Under the pieces are notes generated by a model. The model searched no databases, had not been told where the DNA came from, and saw only the letters and a program-made list of their open reading frames with translations. A stretch of 64,000 nt of DNA from Tetradesmus obliquus. Taxonomy: Eukaryota; Chlorophyta; Chlorophyceae; Sphaeropleales; Scenedesmaceae. Positions 44,051 through 55,038 of the stretch are shown here, piece by piece. The stretch spans positions 1,984,001 to 2,048,000 of the forward strand of contig CP126200.1 in NCBI GenBank assembly GCA_030272155.1. Direction: 5' to 3'. How positions within the stretch are numbered: the stretch's first letter is position 1; each line of letters starts with the position of its first letter. Position numbers and translations under genes: made by a program.

Positions 44051-45733
44051 TGTCATGCCGAACATGAGTGCTTTGCCGAACATGACAAGTGGACTATGCA
44101 CCTGCAGTGGTTCGCTGTGTTGGCAGCTGCATCCAGCCGTATGCCTGCACGAGAACGTTGTTTGTATTAAATAAATGCACGAGGGATTTTTATCACCTCG
44201 CTGCTTGTAATCGCCTGCTTCTGGTTTACACTTGCGTGTTGCAGCACCATGCACAGCCAAGCAGCTGTCTTGAGTGCTCAGCAAGTGTTTAAATGCTATG
44301 TGCTATCTTGTCGTGCACTTCTGCTTTTGATATGGCATGTGTCATCCTGCTTGTTGGTCAGGTCGCCATTTGCCGCCTTGCGATGCAAGGCGGGTTGTGT
44401 GGTTGTCACCATCACGCAGGCGGAAATTGGTCTATTGCTTTGTCCGGGCAGAACTATTAGTTGATTGTTAGTAGATTGAGCCTGGTTTGCTGCCGTCATG
44501 CCTTGTTTTCAGAAAGCAGTCCCATTCTCCGACGGACCTGTTCGTCCTGTTCGTCCGGACGAGGATCCTGTTGGTGGGTTGTCGACTGCTCAAATGGTCT
44601 GCGAGCCCTGCTTGTCGCCGGCTCGCGTTGATGCTCGTGTGCTCTAGTATTGTTGTGACACATTGCCTTCTTCATCAGCAGTGTAACGTCCTACAAACAA
44701 GGCCCGGCCCGCGACTTCAGCCCCACTGTCCAATTCGGTCAGTGCCCAGCAGCTCGACAGCCCTTGCTGTGCAGCTTGATTTCTCTCGCATCAGCTGTAT
44801 CGGCAGTCAGCAGGTTATTCGTAATACCTCCCTGTCAAAAGGCCTATTCTGAGCCAGACTGCCAGCCAGCAGACGCTTCTATCCGTACTGTTTGGTCAGC
44901 AAGTGCACAGCTGCTGTTTCTCAACTGGTCTCTCTCTCAATCTGGGCTGAATCCAGACCCAGCACTGTCAGGTCTTCATACCATCTTACTGCCACACAGG
45001 TTGCTCGTAATACCTTCCCTGTGTAGGCCAGCTTGCAGGCACAGCACCGTCTAAACCTGCTTAGTTGCATTGCCTTTGTCTTGAGTGCAGCAGATCATCT
45101 TCTGCTGTGCTGCCCGCAGCCTGTTCTGTGCTGTGCTTAGTAGATCTCTCCCTCTGTGTGTTACTGACATCACTGTTGTCTGCTTCACGCAGTGCTCAGT
45201 GGTGTCTGGCTTGTCGAGTCTTCTGGTCCTTCGATCTACTGCTTCTTCTTGTCTGGTTCTCTCCACGGTTGGTGTGACAGTGCTGCGTCAGTCTTGTTTG
45301 TTCTTCAGTGTCATTGTCAGTGTCAGGTACTGCGGCAGATCTCTACAGTCGATCTGCTGCAGTGTGTCACCTTGCTAGAGTGGTATCGTGCAGTCAGAGC
45401 CCCTGCATTTTACTGCTTGTTTATAACCCTGCCCCAGTGTGCAGCGCAGCTCCGCTTGATCTGCGCTGTTTGCTGGTAGAGTACAGCTGCTGTGTCTGCT
45501 GCTGTACTGTCAGCTTGTTACGTGAATCTGGCAGTCTCTACCTCTTGTTCTTGTCTACGGTGTAGCTCCTTGTCCTGTCTAGTCTGTGTGTTATGTTATT
45601 TTGTTACTAACCAGCCAGTGCAATCCTGCATTGCTGCATTCTGCCTGCATATCCCTCACTGCTGCTAGGATTGTGTTGAGTACCAAGGAGGCCACTGCGT
45701 CCAATCCAGTGCGCCTGATCCTTTAACCCCGTC
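44051..45733 (+). repeat. A1 repeat of the split-direct-repeat element
   Basis: The left 1683-base terminal repeat starts TGTCATGCCGAACATG and ends CTTTAACCCCGTC. It abuts the beta-helix gene on its left. It is not followed by the 61-base B unit, which distinguishes the layout from an ordinary LTR pair. Confidence 0.9.
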
Positions 45734-45968
45734 CATCAACGCGAGCCCCTGTGCTTTCACTCACTGTGTGCTTTTTGTTGCGCAGTGCGTGCACTGTATC
45801 AGTGGCACAGGCATTCAACACATCCAGCACAGTAGGGTCAGGCTTGGTGTGGTTCTGCATCCTTGTTGTTGTTGGTATCGTGTGAGATGTGGCATATTAT
45901 GTAGCTGCTGTGCAGCGTGTATGGTGTGTTGGTATGTAAGGGTGTTTGTATGCATACTGCATTAATGC

Positions 45969-47966
45969 ATGACAGGGCCAGGCTCGCCTCTTGGCGCGCC
46001 TAGCCTTGGATTGTCACTTAGTGCAGTTGGGTCATTTCAGCGCTACGCGGAGTCTGCTGGCAGTAACAGCAGCTCACCGGTGTCCAGGTTTGACCCATTT
46101 GCGCCTGCTGCATCACCGGTGCAGTTTGCACGTTTTACTAGTAATCCTGTCTGGTCTGAGCGCAGCGTAGTGGGCAGGCCCAGCGCTGCTTGTCGATTGT
46201 CATTCAGTAGTGTGTACGGCAGTCCCACAGCCAGTGATCTTTCACTTGATTCACCTGTCAGGAGCTCCGCTGCTGCTGTCAGTGAGGGCTCTGATACTGG
46301 TTCTGAGTCGCCTGTGAGCAGTTGCAATCCCTTTGCTACGGTTGTTGGTCAGCTTGGTTTCAATCCCTTTGCTGTGCCGCAGCCTGTTGCAGCACCTGCT
46401 GACGTTGATCCTTCATCCATTGTGGTGTGTGTGTCCGCAAGCATGTATCGTTTTGAGTCCAAGTTTGATGGTTATGCAACGGGTTTGGCAGCTGAAGAGC
46501 ATCTGCAGCAGTTCTTCAAGTTCCAACGCTCCATGCTGCCTGGCTCCACCGACCAGCTGTCCCGTCTACAAAGTCAGCTCCAAGCGTTTGCCGACTCCTA
46601 CGCCAACGCTGGTTCCCGCTTCCACAACTGGGCGCTGGACAAGGTGAATCCCATCCTCACACAAATCGACAGCTCGGGTCCTCTCAACACTACAGCTGCC
46701 AGGAACCATGCTCACCAGGCTGCTGACCAGCTGTGGCAAGCTGCCATCAACGACTACCGCGCCACCTTCTGCAAGGCCACCCAGGCTGAGCTCTGCACCC
46801 TCTTGCAGACACCCTGCCCCGACATCAACGCTGTGCGCAGCCTTGTCATCAAGCTTCGCGCGCTCTACACCCTAACCAATGTTCAAGCCATTCCTCCAGA
46901 AGACGCCGCAGTACGCCGCTTGCTGTACAAGCTCCAATGTTCCTCCCTTGCCAACGTCGCCAACGGCCTTCATGCTGCTCTTCAAGCCGTACCAGCCCTT
47001 CCCAATGGTGTTGCTGTCAATGGAGGCAACTACAGCTTCGTCAACTTGAACAATGAGCTTGAGAGAATGGCTATGGAGCACGACACTGATGCTGCTGCAT
47101 TCATGAATGCTGGTGGTTCTGTGTTTGGCCTGCCTGCTCAACAACAGTTCCTCCCACCTGCTCCAGTCGCTCATGGTGCATTGCTTGCTCCGCAACCTGC
47201 TTCCAATACTATCCTGTCTAACACCTCCACCTCTGGCTTAAACCTGGATCACCTGGATGATGCTCAGCGTGTTCAAGTCATGGCCATCATTGCACCCGAC
47301 GGTTTGTGTACAGTCGCAGATCACCGCATGCTGCACACTTGGTCTGAGTGTCCCTTGCGCAGCTCCCAGCAACCCAAGCCCCGTCCTGCCCATCAACACC
47401 AACACCGCGCCAACGTCAACGCTACCATCACCACCGACAGCTGCCCTGACCAGTCAGCTGCCTCTTCTTCAACCACAGCCGACCTGCACCTCCACCTGGA
47501 CCGCCTGTGTGCCATTCAGCAGTCAGCCATCAACTCACTGTCTTCAAAATTGGATTCACTCATGCTCCCTCAATACCAGTCTGTAGAAATGGGCACTACT
47601 GCTCTTGCAACGCAAGGCAGGTATGACAACCGCTCCTCTGGCCTGCAGCGTCCCCACAATGGCTTCAACTGCGACCCACCAACAGCACAACTGTCACCCC
47701 ATCCAGGCTCAGCCCATCAACCTGTCCGCGTACTACATGCCACCCACTCCCTGGGGGTGCTGTTAGTTCTACCAAGCACCATCCTATGCCTGTCAGTTTG
47801 CTTGCTACCTGGTAGCCTCCCACTTGGTCATCGTACCCCACCAACTTGGCCTTGCCCAACACACCTCCATCTTCTGGCTTCCTGTCCCATCACCTACATG
47901 TACACCTACCGACCGCTACCCACACTGTTACCTCAGGGAGCCCTTCATCACCACCTTTTGAAATAA
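45969..47966 (+). CDS. Gag-like open frame of the retroelement
   Basis: A single 665-codon frame in the internal region looks whole. It has a Ser/Pro/Phe-rich N-terminus, a central helical region (HLQQFFKFQRSMLPGS, AFADSYANAGSRFHNWALD) and a Cys/His cluster late in the frame that might be a nucleic-acid-binding element. Its base use differs from the host genes: little CAG/CTG and more mixed codons. Assignment as Gag rests on position and general character, not on a recognised domain. Confidence 0.55.
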   Translation: MTGPGSPLGAPSLGLSLSAVGSFQRYAESAGSNSSSPVSRFDPFAPAASPVQFARFTSNPVWSERSVVGRPSAACRLSFSSVYGSPTASDLSLDSPVRSSAAAVSEGSDTGSESPVSSCNPFATVVGQLGFNPFAVPQPVAAPADVDPSSIVVCVSASMYRFESKFDGYATGLAAEEHLQQFFKFQRSMLPGSTDQLSRLQSQLQAFADSYANAGSRFHNWALDKVNPILTQIDSSGPLNTTAARNHAHQAADQLWQAAINDYRATFCKATQAELCTLLQTPCPDINAVRSLVIKLRALYTLTNVQAIPPEDAAVRRLLYKLQCSSLANVANGLHAALQAVPALPNGVAVNGGNYSFVNLNNELERMAMEHDTDAAAFMNAGGSVFGLPAQQQFLPPAPVAHGALLAPQPASNTILSNTSTSGLNLDHLDDAQRVQVMAIIAPDGLCTVADHRMLHTWSECPLRSSQQPKPRPAHQHQHRANVNATITTDSCPDQSAASSSTTADLHLHLDRLCAIQQSAINSLSSKLDSLMLPQYQSVEMGTTALATQGRYDNRSSGLQRPHNGFNCDPPTAQLSPHPGSAHQPVRVLHATHSLGVLLVLPSTILCLSVCLLPGSLPLGHRTPPTWPCPTHLHLLASCPITYMYTYRPLPTLLPQGALHHHLLK

Positions 47967-49165
47967 GGCCAAGGTTTGCTGGTTGGGCGTGCGCATAGTC
48001 ATGGTGTGAGCTTGTCAGTTTCAGGCCAGCGCTTTCCATGGTTGTGTCATGTTAACCGTTGCGTCGTACTGTTGCACCCAGCTGTGCCTGTGACGAAGAG
48101 TGTGACCCCACTGCTTGTGAAGTTGCTGCTTCACGCACCCTTGGGCTGGGGGGTGCAATCGCTATAGCGTGGTTGTGTGCCTGCGCAAAGTGATCACTGC
48201 CGGATTGAGCACCTTGCTTCATTACCTCCGTCTGTGTGTGCTGTCATGTACGCCAGAATGTTTCATGTCACCAGCAGCTGTGCTGCTGCACAGCTTCCTG
48301 CATGTCGTGCTCATGATTTCAGTGTGTTACTGTGTGTATCTCACCAACCCTGCAAATACCTGTGTTTTGCAGCAACTGCTGTCAATGCAGGATAAGCTCT
48401 CAGCTGTCCAGCAGCCCTGCTGCAGCAGTGAAGAGCGCAACTGCTGTGTTGTATGTGTAATGCCACTGAGTGTGCTTGACCTGGCCATGTTCTCATGAGC
48501 CAGCAGGGGCCTTGTGTGTGTCCTTGTGAGTTTGTTTTGCGGAGTTCAGTGCAGCAGGATGTGACTGCCGAACTGTCTGCTGTGCAGCATAGCACATGGT
48601 GCAGTGCCAGTAGATTCAGAGGCAGTATGGAAGTTGCAGAAAAGATGGCTGCAGTACTTTGGGCAACAGTGGTGTTGGCGGTACAGCAGTGCAGCTAGGA
48701 GGACAGATGTGTGGCTGTGCAGGTGGCACAATTGTGTGCGCCATGTACGGTGTTGGAGCTCATTACAGCATGACAAATGTGTTTGCGTCTGCAGCATGTT
48801 GCATGCGCCGCCTGGCAGCGCCGTGCCGTGACCATCAGGCGTTTTGTCTTTTGGCAGGCTGAGTGGTGTCAGCCAGCTGACACTAGTGTGTGTTCATCGC
48901 ATGTGCGTGTGTGTGATACTGCTAGTAGGTGGCAGCATCAGCTGTAGAACTGCTTGACTAGGAGTGCCTGCCCAGTAGCATTGAGTGCAAGTGCGTTGTC
49001 ACATGATGTGGTAGTAGCCGATGAGCCGTGGTAGGCGTACAGCGTCATCAGCAGTGTTTTTGTGCAAAATGATATATGGGGGGGTGTTCGTTGCAGTACT
49101 GACTGACACCTGCAGTTGTGCACCTTTTGTCAACTTTGCAGCTGCGCTGCAAAGTTGAGGGGGGT
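47967..49165 (+). other. Non-coding internal part of the retroelement
   Basis: About 1.2 kb between the gag-like frame and B1 with no long frame. No enzyme-coding remnant was recognised here. Confidence 0.5.
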
Positions 49166-49226
49166 AGTCCAGTGCAACACCTGCCTATGTCCCTTTCTCG
49201 GCAGTGTACCCCATTTCCGCATGACA
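49166..49226 (+). repeat. B1 repeat of the split-direct-repeat element
   Basis: A 61-base unit starting AGTCCAGTGCAACACC and ending CCGCATGACA. It matches B2 at the right end. With the next ten bases it forms the palindrome GCATGACAGCTGTCATGC. Confidence 0.9.
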
Positions 49227-49228
49227 GC

Positions 49229-50911
49229 TGTCATGCCGAACATGAGTGCTTTGCCGAACATGACAAGTGGACTATGCACCTGCAGTGGTTCGCTGTGTTG
49301 GCAGCTGCATCCAGCCGTATGCCTGCACGAGAACGTTGTTTGTATTAAATAAATGCACGAGGGATTTTTATCACCTCGCTGCTTGTAATCGCCTGCTTCT
49401 GGTTTACACTTGCGTGTTGCAGCACCATGCACAGCCAAGCAGCTGTCTTGAGTGCTCAGCAAGTGTTTAAATGCTATGTGCTATCTTCTCGTGCACTTCT
49501 GCTTTTGATATGGCATGTGTCATCCTGCTTGTTGGTCAGGTCGCCATTTGCCGCCTTGCGATGCAAGGCGGGTTGTGTGGTTGTCACCATCACGCAGGCG
49601 GAAATTGGTCTATTGCTTTGTCCGGGCAGAACTATTAGTTGATTGTTAGTAGATTGAGCCTGGTTTGCTGCCGTCATGCCTTGTTTTCAGAAAGCAGTCC
49701 CATTCTCCGACGGACCTGTTCGTCCTGTTCGTCCGGACGAGGATCCTGTTGGTGGGTTGTCGACTGCTCAAATGGTCTGCGAGCCCTGCTTGTCGCCGGC
49801 TCGCGTTGATGCTCGTGTGCTCTAGTATTGTTGTGACACATTGCCTTCTTCATCAGCAGTGTAACGTCCTACAAACAAGGCCCGGCCCGCGACTTCAGCC
49901 CCACTGTCCAATTCGGTCAGTGCCCAGCAGCTCGACAGCCCTTGCTGTGCAGCTTGATTTCTCTCGCATCAGCTGTATCGGCAGTCAGCAGGTTATTCGT
50001 AATACCTCCCTGTCAAAAGGCCTATTCTGAGCCAGACTGCCAGCCAGCAGACGCTTCTATCCGTACTGTTTGGTCAGCAAGTGCACAGCTGCTGTTTCTC
50101 AACTGGTCTCTCTCTCAATCTGGGCTGAATCCAGACCCAGCACTGTCAGGTCTTCATACCATCTTACTGCCACACAGGTTGCTCGTAATACCTTCCCTGT
50201 GTAGGCCAGCTTGCAGGCACAGCACCGTCTAAACCTGCTTAGTTGCATTGCCTTTGTCTTGAGTGCAGCAGATCATCTTCTGCTGTGCTGCCCGCAGCCT
50301 GTTCTGTGCTGTGCTTAGTAGATCTCTCCCTCTGTGTGTTACTGACATCACTGTTGTCTGCTTCACGCAGTGCTCAGTGGTGTCTGGCTTGTCGAGTCTT
50401 CTGGTCCTTCGATCTACTGCTTCTTCTTGTCTGGTTCTCTCCACGGTTGGTGTGACAGTGCTGCGTCAGTCTTGTTTGTTCTTCAGTGTCATTGTCAGTG
50501 TCAGGTACTGCGGCAGATCTCTACAGTCGATCTGCTGCAGTGTGTCACCTTGCTAGAGTGGTATCGTGCAGTCAGAGCCCCTGCATTTTACTGCTTGTTT
50601 ATAACCCTGCCCCAGTGTGCAGCGCAGCTCCGCTTGATCTGCGCTGTTTGCTGGTAGAGTACAGCTGCTGTGTCTGCTGCTGTACTGTCAGCTTGTTACG
50701 TGAATCTGGCAGTCTCTACCTCTTGTTCTTGTCTACGGTGTAGCTCCTTGTCCTGTCTAGTCTGTGTGTTATGTTATTTTGTTACTAACCAGCCAGTGCA
50801 ATCCTGCATTGCTGCATTCTGCCTGCATATCCCTCACTGCTGCTAGGATTGTGTTGAGTACCAAGGAGGCCACTGCGTCCAATCCAGTGCGCCTGATCCT
50901 TTAACCCCGTC
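49229..50911 (+). repeat. A2 repeat of the split-direct-repeat element
   Basis: 1683 bases, essentially a copy of A1 with very few differences. It begins at the second half of the palindrome and is followed directly by B2. Confidence 0.9.
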
Positions 50912-50972
50912 AGTCCAGTGCAACACCTGCCTATGTCCCTTTCTCGGCAGTGTACCCCATTTCCGCATGACA
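50912..50972 (+). repeat. B2 repeat, right end of the element
   Basis: A 61-base copy of B1. It ends GCATGACA, the reverse complement of the element's first eight bases TGTCATGC, and abuts host sequence that again reads as the beta-helix gene. Confidence 0.9.
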
Positions 50973-53817
50973 CCTCTGGTACATCTGTTAAAGCTGAAAG
51001 AGGCCTATCAATGTGCAGGCAAGCAAAGAAGCTGAGTGATGCACGCAGCAGGGTGGGGTAGGCGTAGAACAGCAGCACCAGCACAGTGACCGGCAGCTTG
51101 CGCAGCAGCAGCCGAGGGCTCTTTGCAAATACATCTTGTGCAGGCTGCTGCTTGCGCAGCGGCTTCACCCAACGCCGCATTGCCCACGCAATGCACTGCA
51201 GTGCCAAGACTGCCGGCAGTGCAATAACAGGTGCCAGGCAATACACCAGCTGCCGCTGAATGGCAATTGGCAGTGTGCTGTGGCTGTTGAAATGATGGAG
51301 CCAGCAGTCTAGCGAAATAGCCTGCCCGGACCCCATGGTGACCACAATGCCTATGGCTTGCAGCCACTGCTGCACATCCGGCACAGGCCAAGGTACTGAC
51401 ACACTGCCAATGATGACAATGCACTGCAGAAACAGCACCAGGACCTTGATGTAATCAGTGACAAGAATGTCTCGGGTGCCTTCCAGATTATCTTTCCATG
51501 TTGCATGCACCGTGTAGGTCACAAATAACACAGTCACAAAGCTCACAAACATGTACAGCCCAAGCTGTGCCGGCGGCCGCATGCACCTGCCGCACCGCAT
51601 AGGACTCAACATTCCATACTCTGGCAGCTTGCATTCACCACACAAGGGACCTTGGTATCACGGTTTGCACTGTTGAGACTGCTTCACAAAGTCACAGGCC
51701 GATTTATACAGGGGGCATCAATGTAGCTGGATTAATGTAGGGGACGATGACCAGTAACCTGCCATTGGTTCAATGATGCTTGCCCCAGGACACACTGCGT
51801 TGGGTGGGCATGGTGTGCAGCTGCTGTTGCCAAAGCTGAAGGTGTGTGATGGGCAGCACACACAGACATCATGCTGCTTCACTTCTCCCGTGCCACAAGG
51901 AGTCCTGCCAAGGTACACACCGCCACTGCACTTTGTTAGTGGACCATGAGAGGGCAGGGAAACATCTGCCTTGTCAAAGACAACAATAGTGCTTCCAACA
52001 AAGCCGCACGGAACGTTGTTTTCCGCAAAAGTGACTGTGCCATCAGCCTCAAACAATGCAGAGCCCATCACCATGACTGCGCCACCTGAGCCATTGATTG
52101 CTCTATTGCCTGCAACACTTGTGCCATTGACCAGACTCATAACCGCCCGTGACATCACCGCTAGCGCACCACCAGCGGCACGGTTGCTGGTGTTGTTGAT
52201 GAGGCTGCTGCCGCTGATTGTGACACTAGCAGTGCTGTCCCAACCAGTCCAGCCCAGTGCTGCATCTCCACTGAGCCTGCCCATACTGCCAAACTGGAGC
52301 TTATACAAATCTTCAACTTGGATTCCAGCAGCAACACCTCCACCAACACCACCTGTGCAGCTGTTGTTGGCAATGCTGCAGCCATCACTGATGGTCAGCA
52401 CAGCCTGCCCGACCGCAACCACACCTCCACCAGAGCCATTCATGGCTCTGTTGTCGAGGATGCGGCTGGTTTTGACTGTCACAGTTGCAGTCGTGATTGC
52501 ACATAACCCCCCGCCCGCCAAGTGTGCAGTGTTGCCATACAAGGTGCTGTTGGTGGTCCTCACCCTGGAGTTACCGGAGGCATACACACCACCGCCACTC
52601 GTCCGGGCAGTGTTGCCATACAAAGTACTGCTGGTGATTACTACTTCAGAAAAGTTTTGAGCAAACACACCACCGCCACCCTTGCTGGCCGTGTTCCCAT
52701 ACAAGGTGCTGTTGGCGATTGTCACCGTACAGCCGCCGTATGCGAACACACCACCACCACTCCCATTGGCAGCAATATTGCCATACAAGGTACTTCTGGT
52801 GATAGCCACCCTTGAGAAATTTGCAGCATACAACCCACTGCCACTTCTCTGCGCAACATTGCCATACACGCTGCTTCCTGCAATCGTCACCTGAGTACTG
52901 TTAGCAGCCCGAACCCCTCCTGCGCTCGTGTTCGCCGCATTGTGGTAAATGCTGCTACCGCCGGCAACGGTAAGGCTTGCATTGTCAACTGCACTGACTC
53001 CTCCACCAAAAACGGCACTATTGTTGTGAACCCTGCTGCCGCCTGTGATGGTGGCGCTTGCATTCCCCTGCACCAGCACCCCACCACCAATACCACTGCT
53101 TGCAATGGCAAGCTTGGTGCTGTTGGTAGCCCACACACCCCCTACACTCTTGTTTAATACATCGTGGTATATGCTGCTACCACCTGTGATTGTGACGCTT
53201 GCATTGTCAATTGCACCCACCCCTCCACCACAAAGAGCACTGCTGTTGTGCAACCTGCTACCGTCTGTGATGGTGACGATTGCATTCCCCTGCACCAGCA
53301 CCCCACCACCAGAACCATCCGCCACATTGTTTGAAACATTGGTAGCGTGCAGCATTACGTCTGCTTGGTCAGCAACCACAAACGGTCTCATTTGGTTATA
53401 TGCAAAGCTGCTGTTATGCACCTTGAGGCTACTGTTGTGCACAACGCACCAGAGGCCCTGCAAGGGCACACCTCGCACCCACGACACACTGCTGCTCCGC
53501 AGCACCATACTCCCACCACAAACTGTGATTAAGCAGGGGTACTGCAACATCAAACTCCAGATGCAGCTAGCAGCCAGGTTGACACCAGTGAAGTTGGCCT
53601 GAAAGCTCCCCAGGTGTGTCGAGTTGAGGGCAATCATTGCTGCTGGGGGACCAGTGCAGGCCATGCTTGCTTGCTGCAGCTTGCCGACGTCTCCTCCGCT
53701 GATGATTAGCTTGCAGCGGCTTGCCCGCTGTGGCTCAGCAGGGATGGCAGCCATGCTGAAGCACAGCAGGGACAGCCATATCAGCATGAGCAATGACCAT
53801 GCACGCCTGCAACCCAC
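50973..53817 (-). pseudogene. 5' part of the Pmp-like beta-helix membrane protein gene
   Basis: The ATG at 53817 starts a signal peptide (LLMLIWLSLLCFSMAAIPAE). More than 20 repeats of the form GGGVxAxxxSxVTIxxSTLYGNTA follow, as in chlamydial polymorphic outer membrane proteins and right-handed beta-helix proteins, with many N-glycosylation sites. A Cys-rich block (CVCCPSHTFSFGNSSCTPCP) then leads to hydrophobic segments (LYMFVSFVTVLFVTYTV, YIKVLVLFLQCIVIIG, LVYCLAPVIALPAVLALQCI, LPVTVLVLLFYAYPTLL). Two in-frame TGA codons (51720-51718 and 51660-51658) interrupt the Cys-rich linker, in a frame that is otherwise continuous. With the retroelement insertion they mark this as a decayed gene. Likely original role: cell-surface adhesion or sensing, by family resemblance only. 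Confidence 0.8.
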
Positions 53818-53826
53818 AAGGAGCAG

Positions 53827-53857
<31 letters not shown>

Positions 53858-55038
53858 GTAGCATTCGCCTGAGTCGAACGGTTGTGCGCACAGCGTAGGT
53901 CCCGACCATGCTTGCCAAGTCTGTTGTGCTGTCAACCTGGCATGGCTGCAGCTGCCTGGGCGACCCTGTGCCTGCACACATGTGCCAGTGCATATGCACA
54001 ACCTCCTGGTGCACTGCACACACTCAGTGACTGAGCTGACAGCACAGCACTGGCTGTTTGCAGGCAGCTTACGCCACCAGTACAGCAGCTAGCACCAACA
54101 GTAAGTCAGCACGAATCGACATCAAAGCTGTGCAAGCTGTGCAAGCTAGCTAGCGCTATAGCGCTGTGCACACCCACCAGCTAGAAGTCCAGCATGCCCC
54201 CGTAACACCCCGCCATATGCATAGGTGTCGGGTTAGCTTTGACTGGACGCGAAACGTGCATGCGAACGTGACAGCTTGGCAGGTTCGTGGGCAAATTGTT
54301 GTTCGGGAGGGTGAATGCCTGCGTGCCCCCCATTTTGTATGTCGGCCTCCGCTGTTTGAAGGTTGTCGTCCAAGGAATGGCTGCTGGAAGGCCGAAGGGT
54401 AGCACCAAAACCAAAACACGAGACAACATTGGATGCATGGGCGACACTCTTCATATCGACATGACATGTGTCGCATGCATGCGCTGTGATGCGCGTATTC
54501 GCTTCTACGCTGCATGTGCAACTGCAGTGCAGCGCGCGCTGCAGCGGTCGCCAAGCGTAGGGGCGACAAGTCGCGACAAAAAACCGTGCCATATTTGTAC
54601 TTTGAGCGCCGTTACGGTGACTCAATAACGGGTGACAGCAACCTAAGTCCATCAATTGCACAACAGGATGCACCCCGGCGGATGTAACACTCAACGCAGA
54701 TAACACTTGTGCTATGACCAAGGTTTTGGGTGCCGGCCCTGCCCTTTGAGGGCAGGCTATACAGACTTTATAAAGAGTTGCAGGCAAAACCGTGTTGCCA
54801 TGCTGTCGTTAACTCCGCGCATTGATAAGAGAGCGTATACACGGGGAGCTTTCAGCACTTGTGCTGCCAGCAGCAGCCACAGCAGCAGCTGCATTAAAGC
54901 TCAATGATTGAGCTGCAGTGGCACATCGCAGCTGCACGCAGGACCCGACAAACCTATAGCACAGCCAATTGTACACTACACACCCACCGACAAAATACCC
55001 CTGGCAGCTCAAGCCTTGCGCCTGGCAAGCGTCACTCC
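53818..55038. other. Intergenic stretch with one unassigned plus-strand frame
   Basis: It holds the promoter of the beta-helix gene (a CAG tract at 53830-53861) and the 3' flank of the renalase-like gene. The frame at 54287-54628 is listed separately. The block 54180-54800 is richer in CpG and lower in CAG than its surroundings, so it may be a fragment of foreign or mobile DNA. Confidence 0.4.
54287..54628 (+). CDS. Hypothetical 113-codon frame with GRPKGS and Cys-pair motifs
   Basis: I do not recognise it. It contains AAGRPKGSTKTKTRDN, an AT-hook-like basic motif, and later CVACMRCDARIRFYAAC, a possible zinc-binding Cys cluster. Together these resemble the DNA-binding part of a transposase or a small zinc-finger protein. 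No start context, intron or flanking repeat supports it further. It could be a fragment. Confidence 0.25.
   Translation: MGKLLFGRVNACVPPILYVGLRCLKVVVQGMAAGRPKGSTKTKTRDNIGCMGDTLHIDMTCVACMRCDARIRFYAACATAVQRALQRSPSVGATSRDKKPCHICTLSAVTVTQ

Larger units (their letters stand above)
44051..50972 (+). mobile_element. Split-direct-repeat retroelement (PAT/kangaroo/TOC1-like), apparently non-autonomous
   Basis: Parts in order: A1 44051-45733, internal region 45734-49165 with one long gag-like frame, B1 49166-49226, A2 49229-50911, B2 50912-50972. A1 and A2 are both 1683 bases and nearly identical; B1 and B2 are both 61 bases and appear identical. This A1-B1-A2-B2 order is the split direct repeat of PAT-type DIRS-order elements, known in green algae from Volvox kangaroo and Chlamydomonas TOC1. 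The ends are TGTCATGC and GCATGACA. No reverse transcriptase, RNase H or tyrosine recombinase frame is visible, so movement would depend on a partner element. The near-identity of the repeats implies a very recent insertion. CCTC on both flanks could be a 4-base target duplication or chance. Confidence 0.82.

Noticed and set aside
44487-45565. Open frames inside the A1 and A2 repeats as genes
   Set aside because: They occur identically in both repeats, are short, and show no protein character.
44051-50972. Ordinary LTR retrotransposon
   Set aside because: The 61-base B unit is present before and after the right repeat but absent after the left one, which fits split direct repeats and not simple LTRs; no integrase or reverse transcriptase frame is visible.
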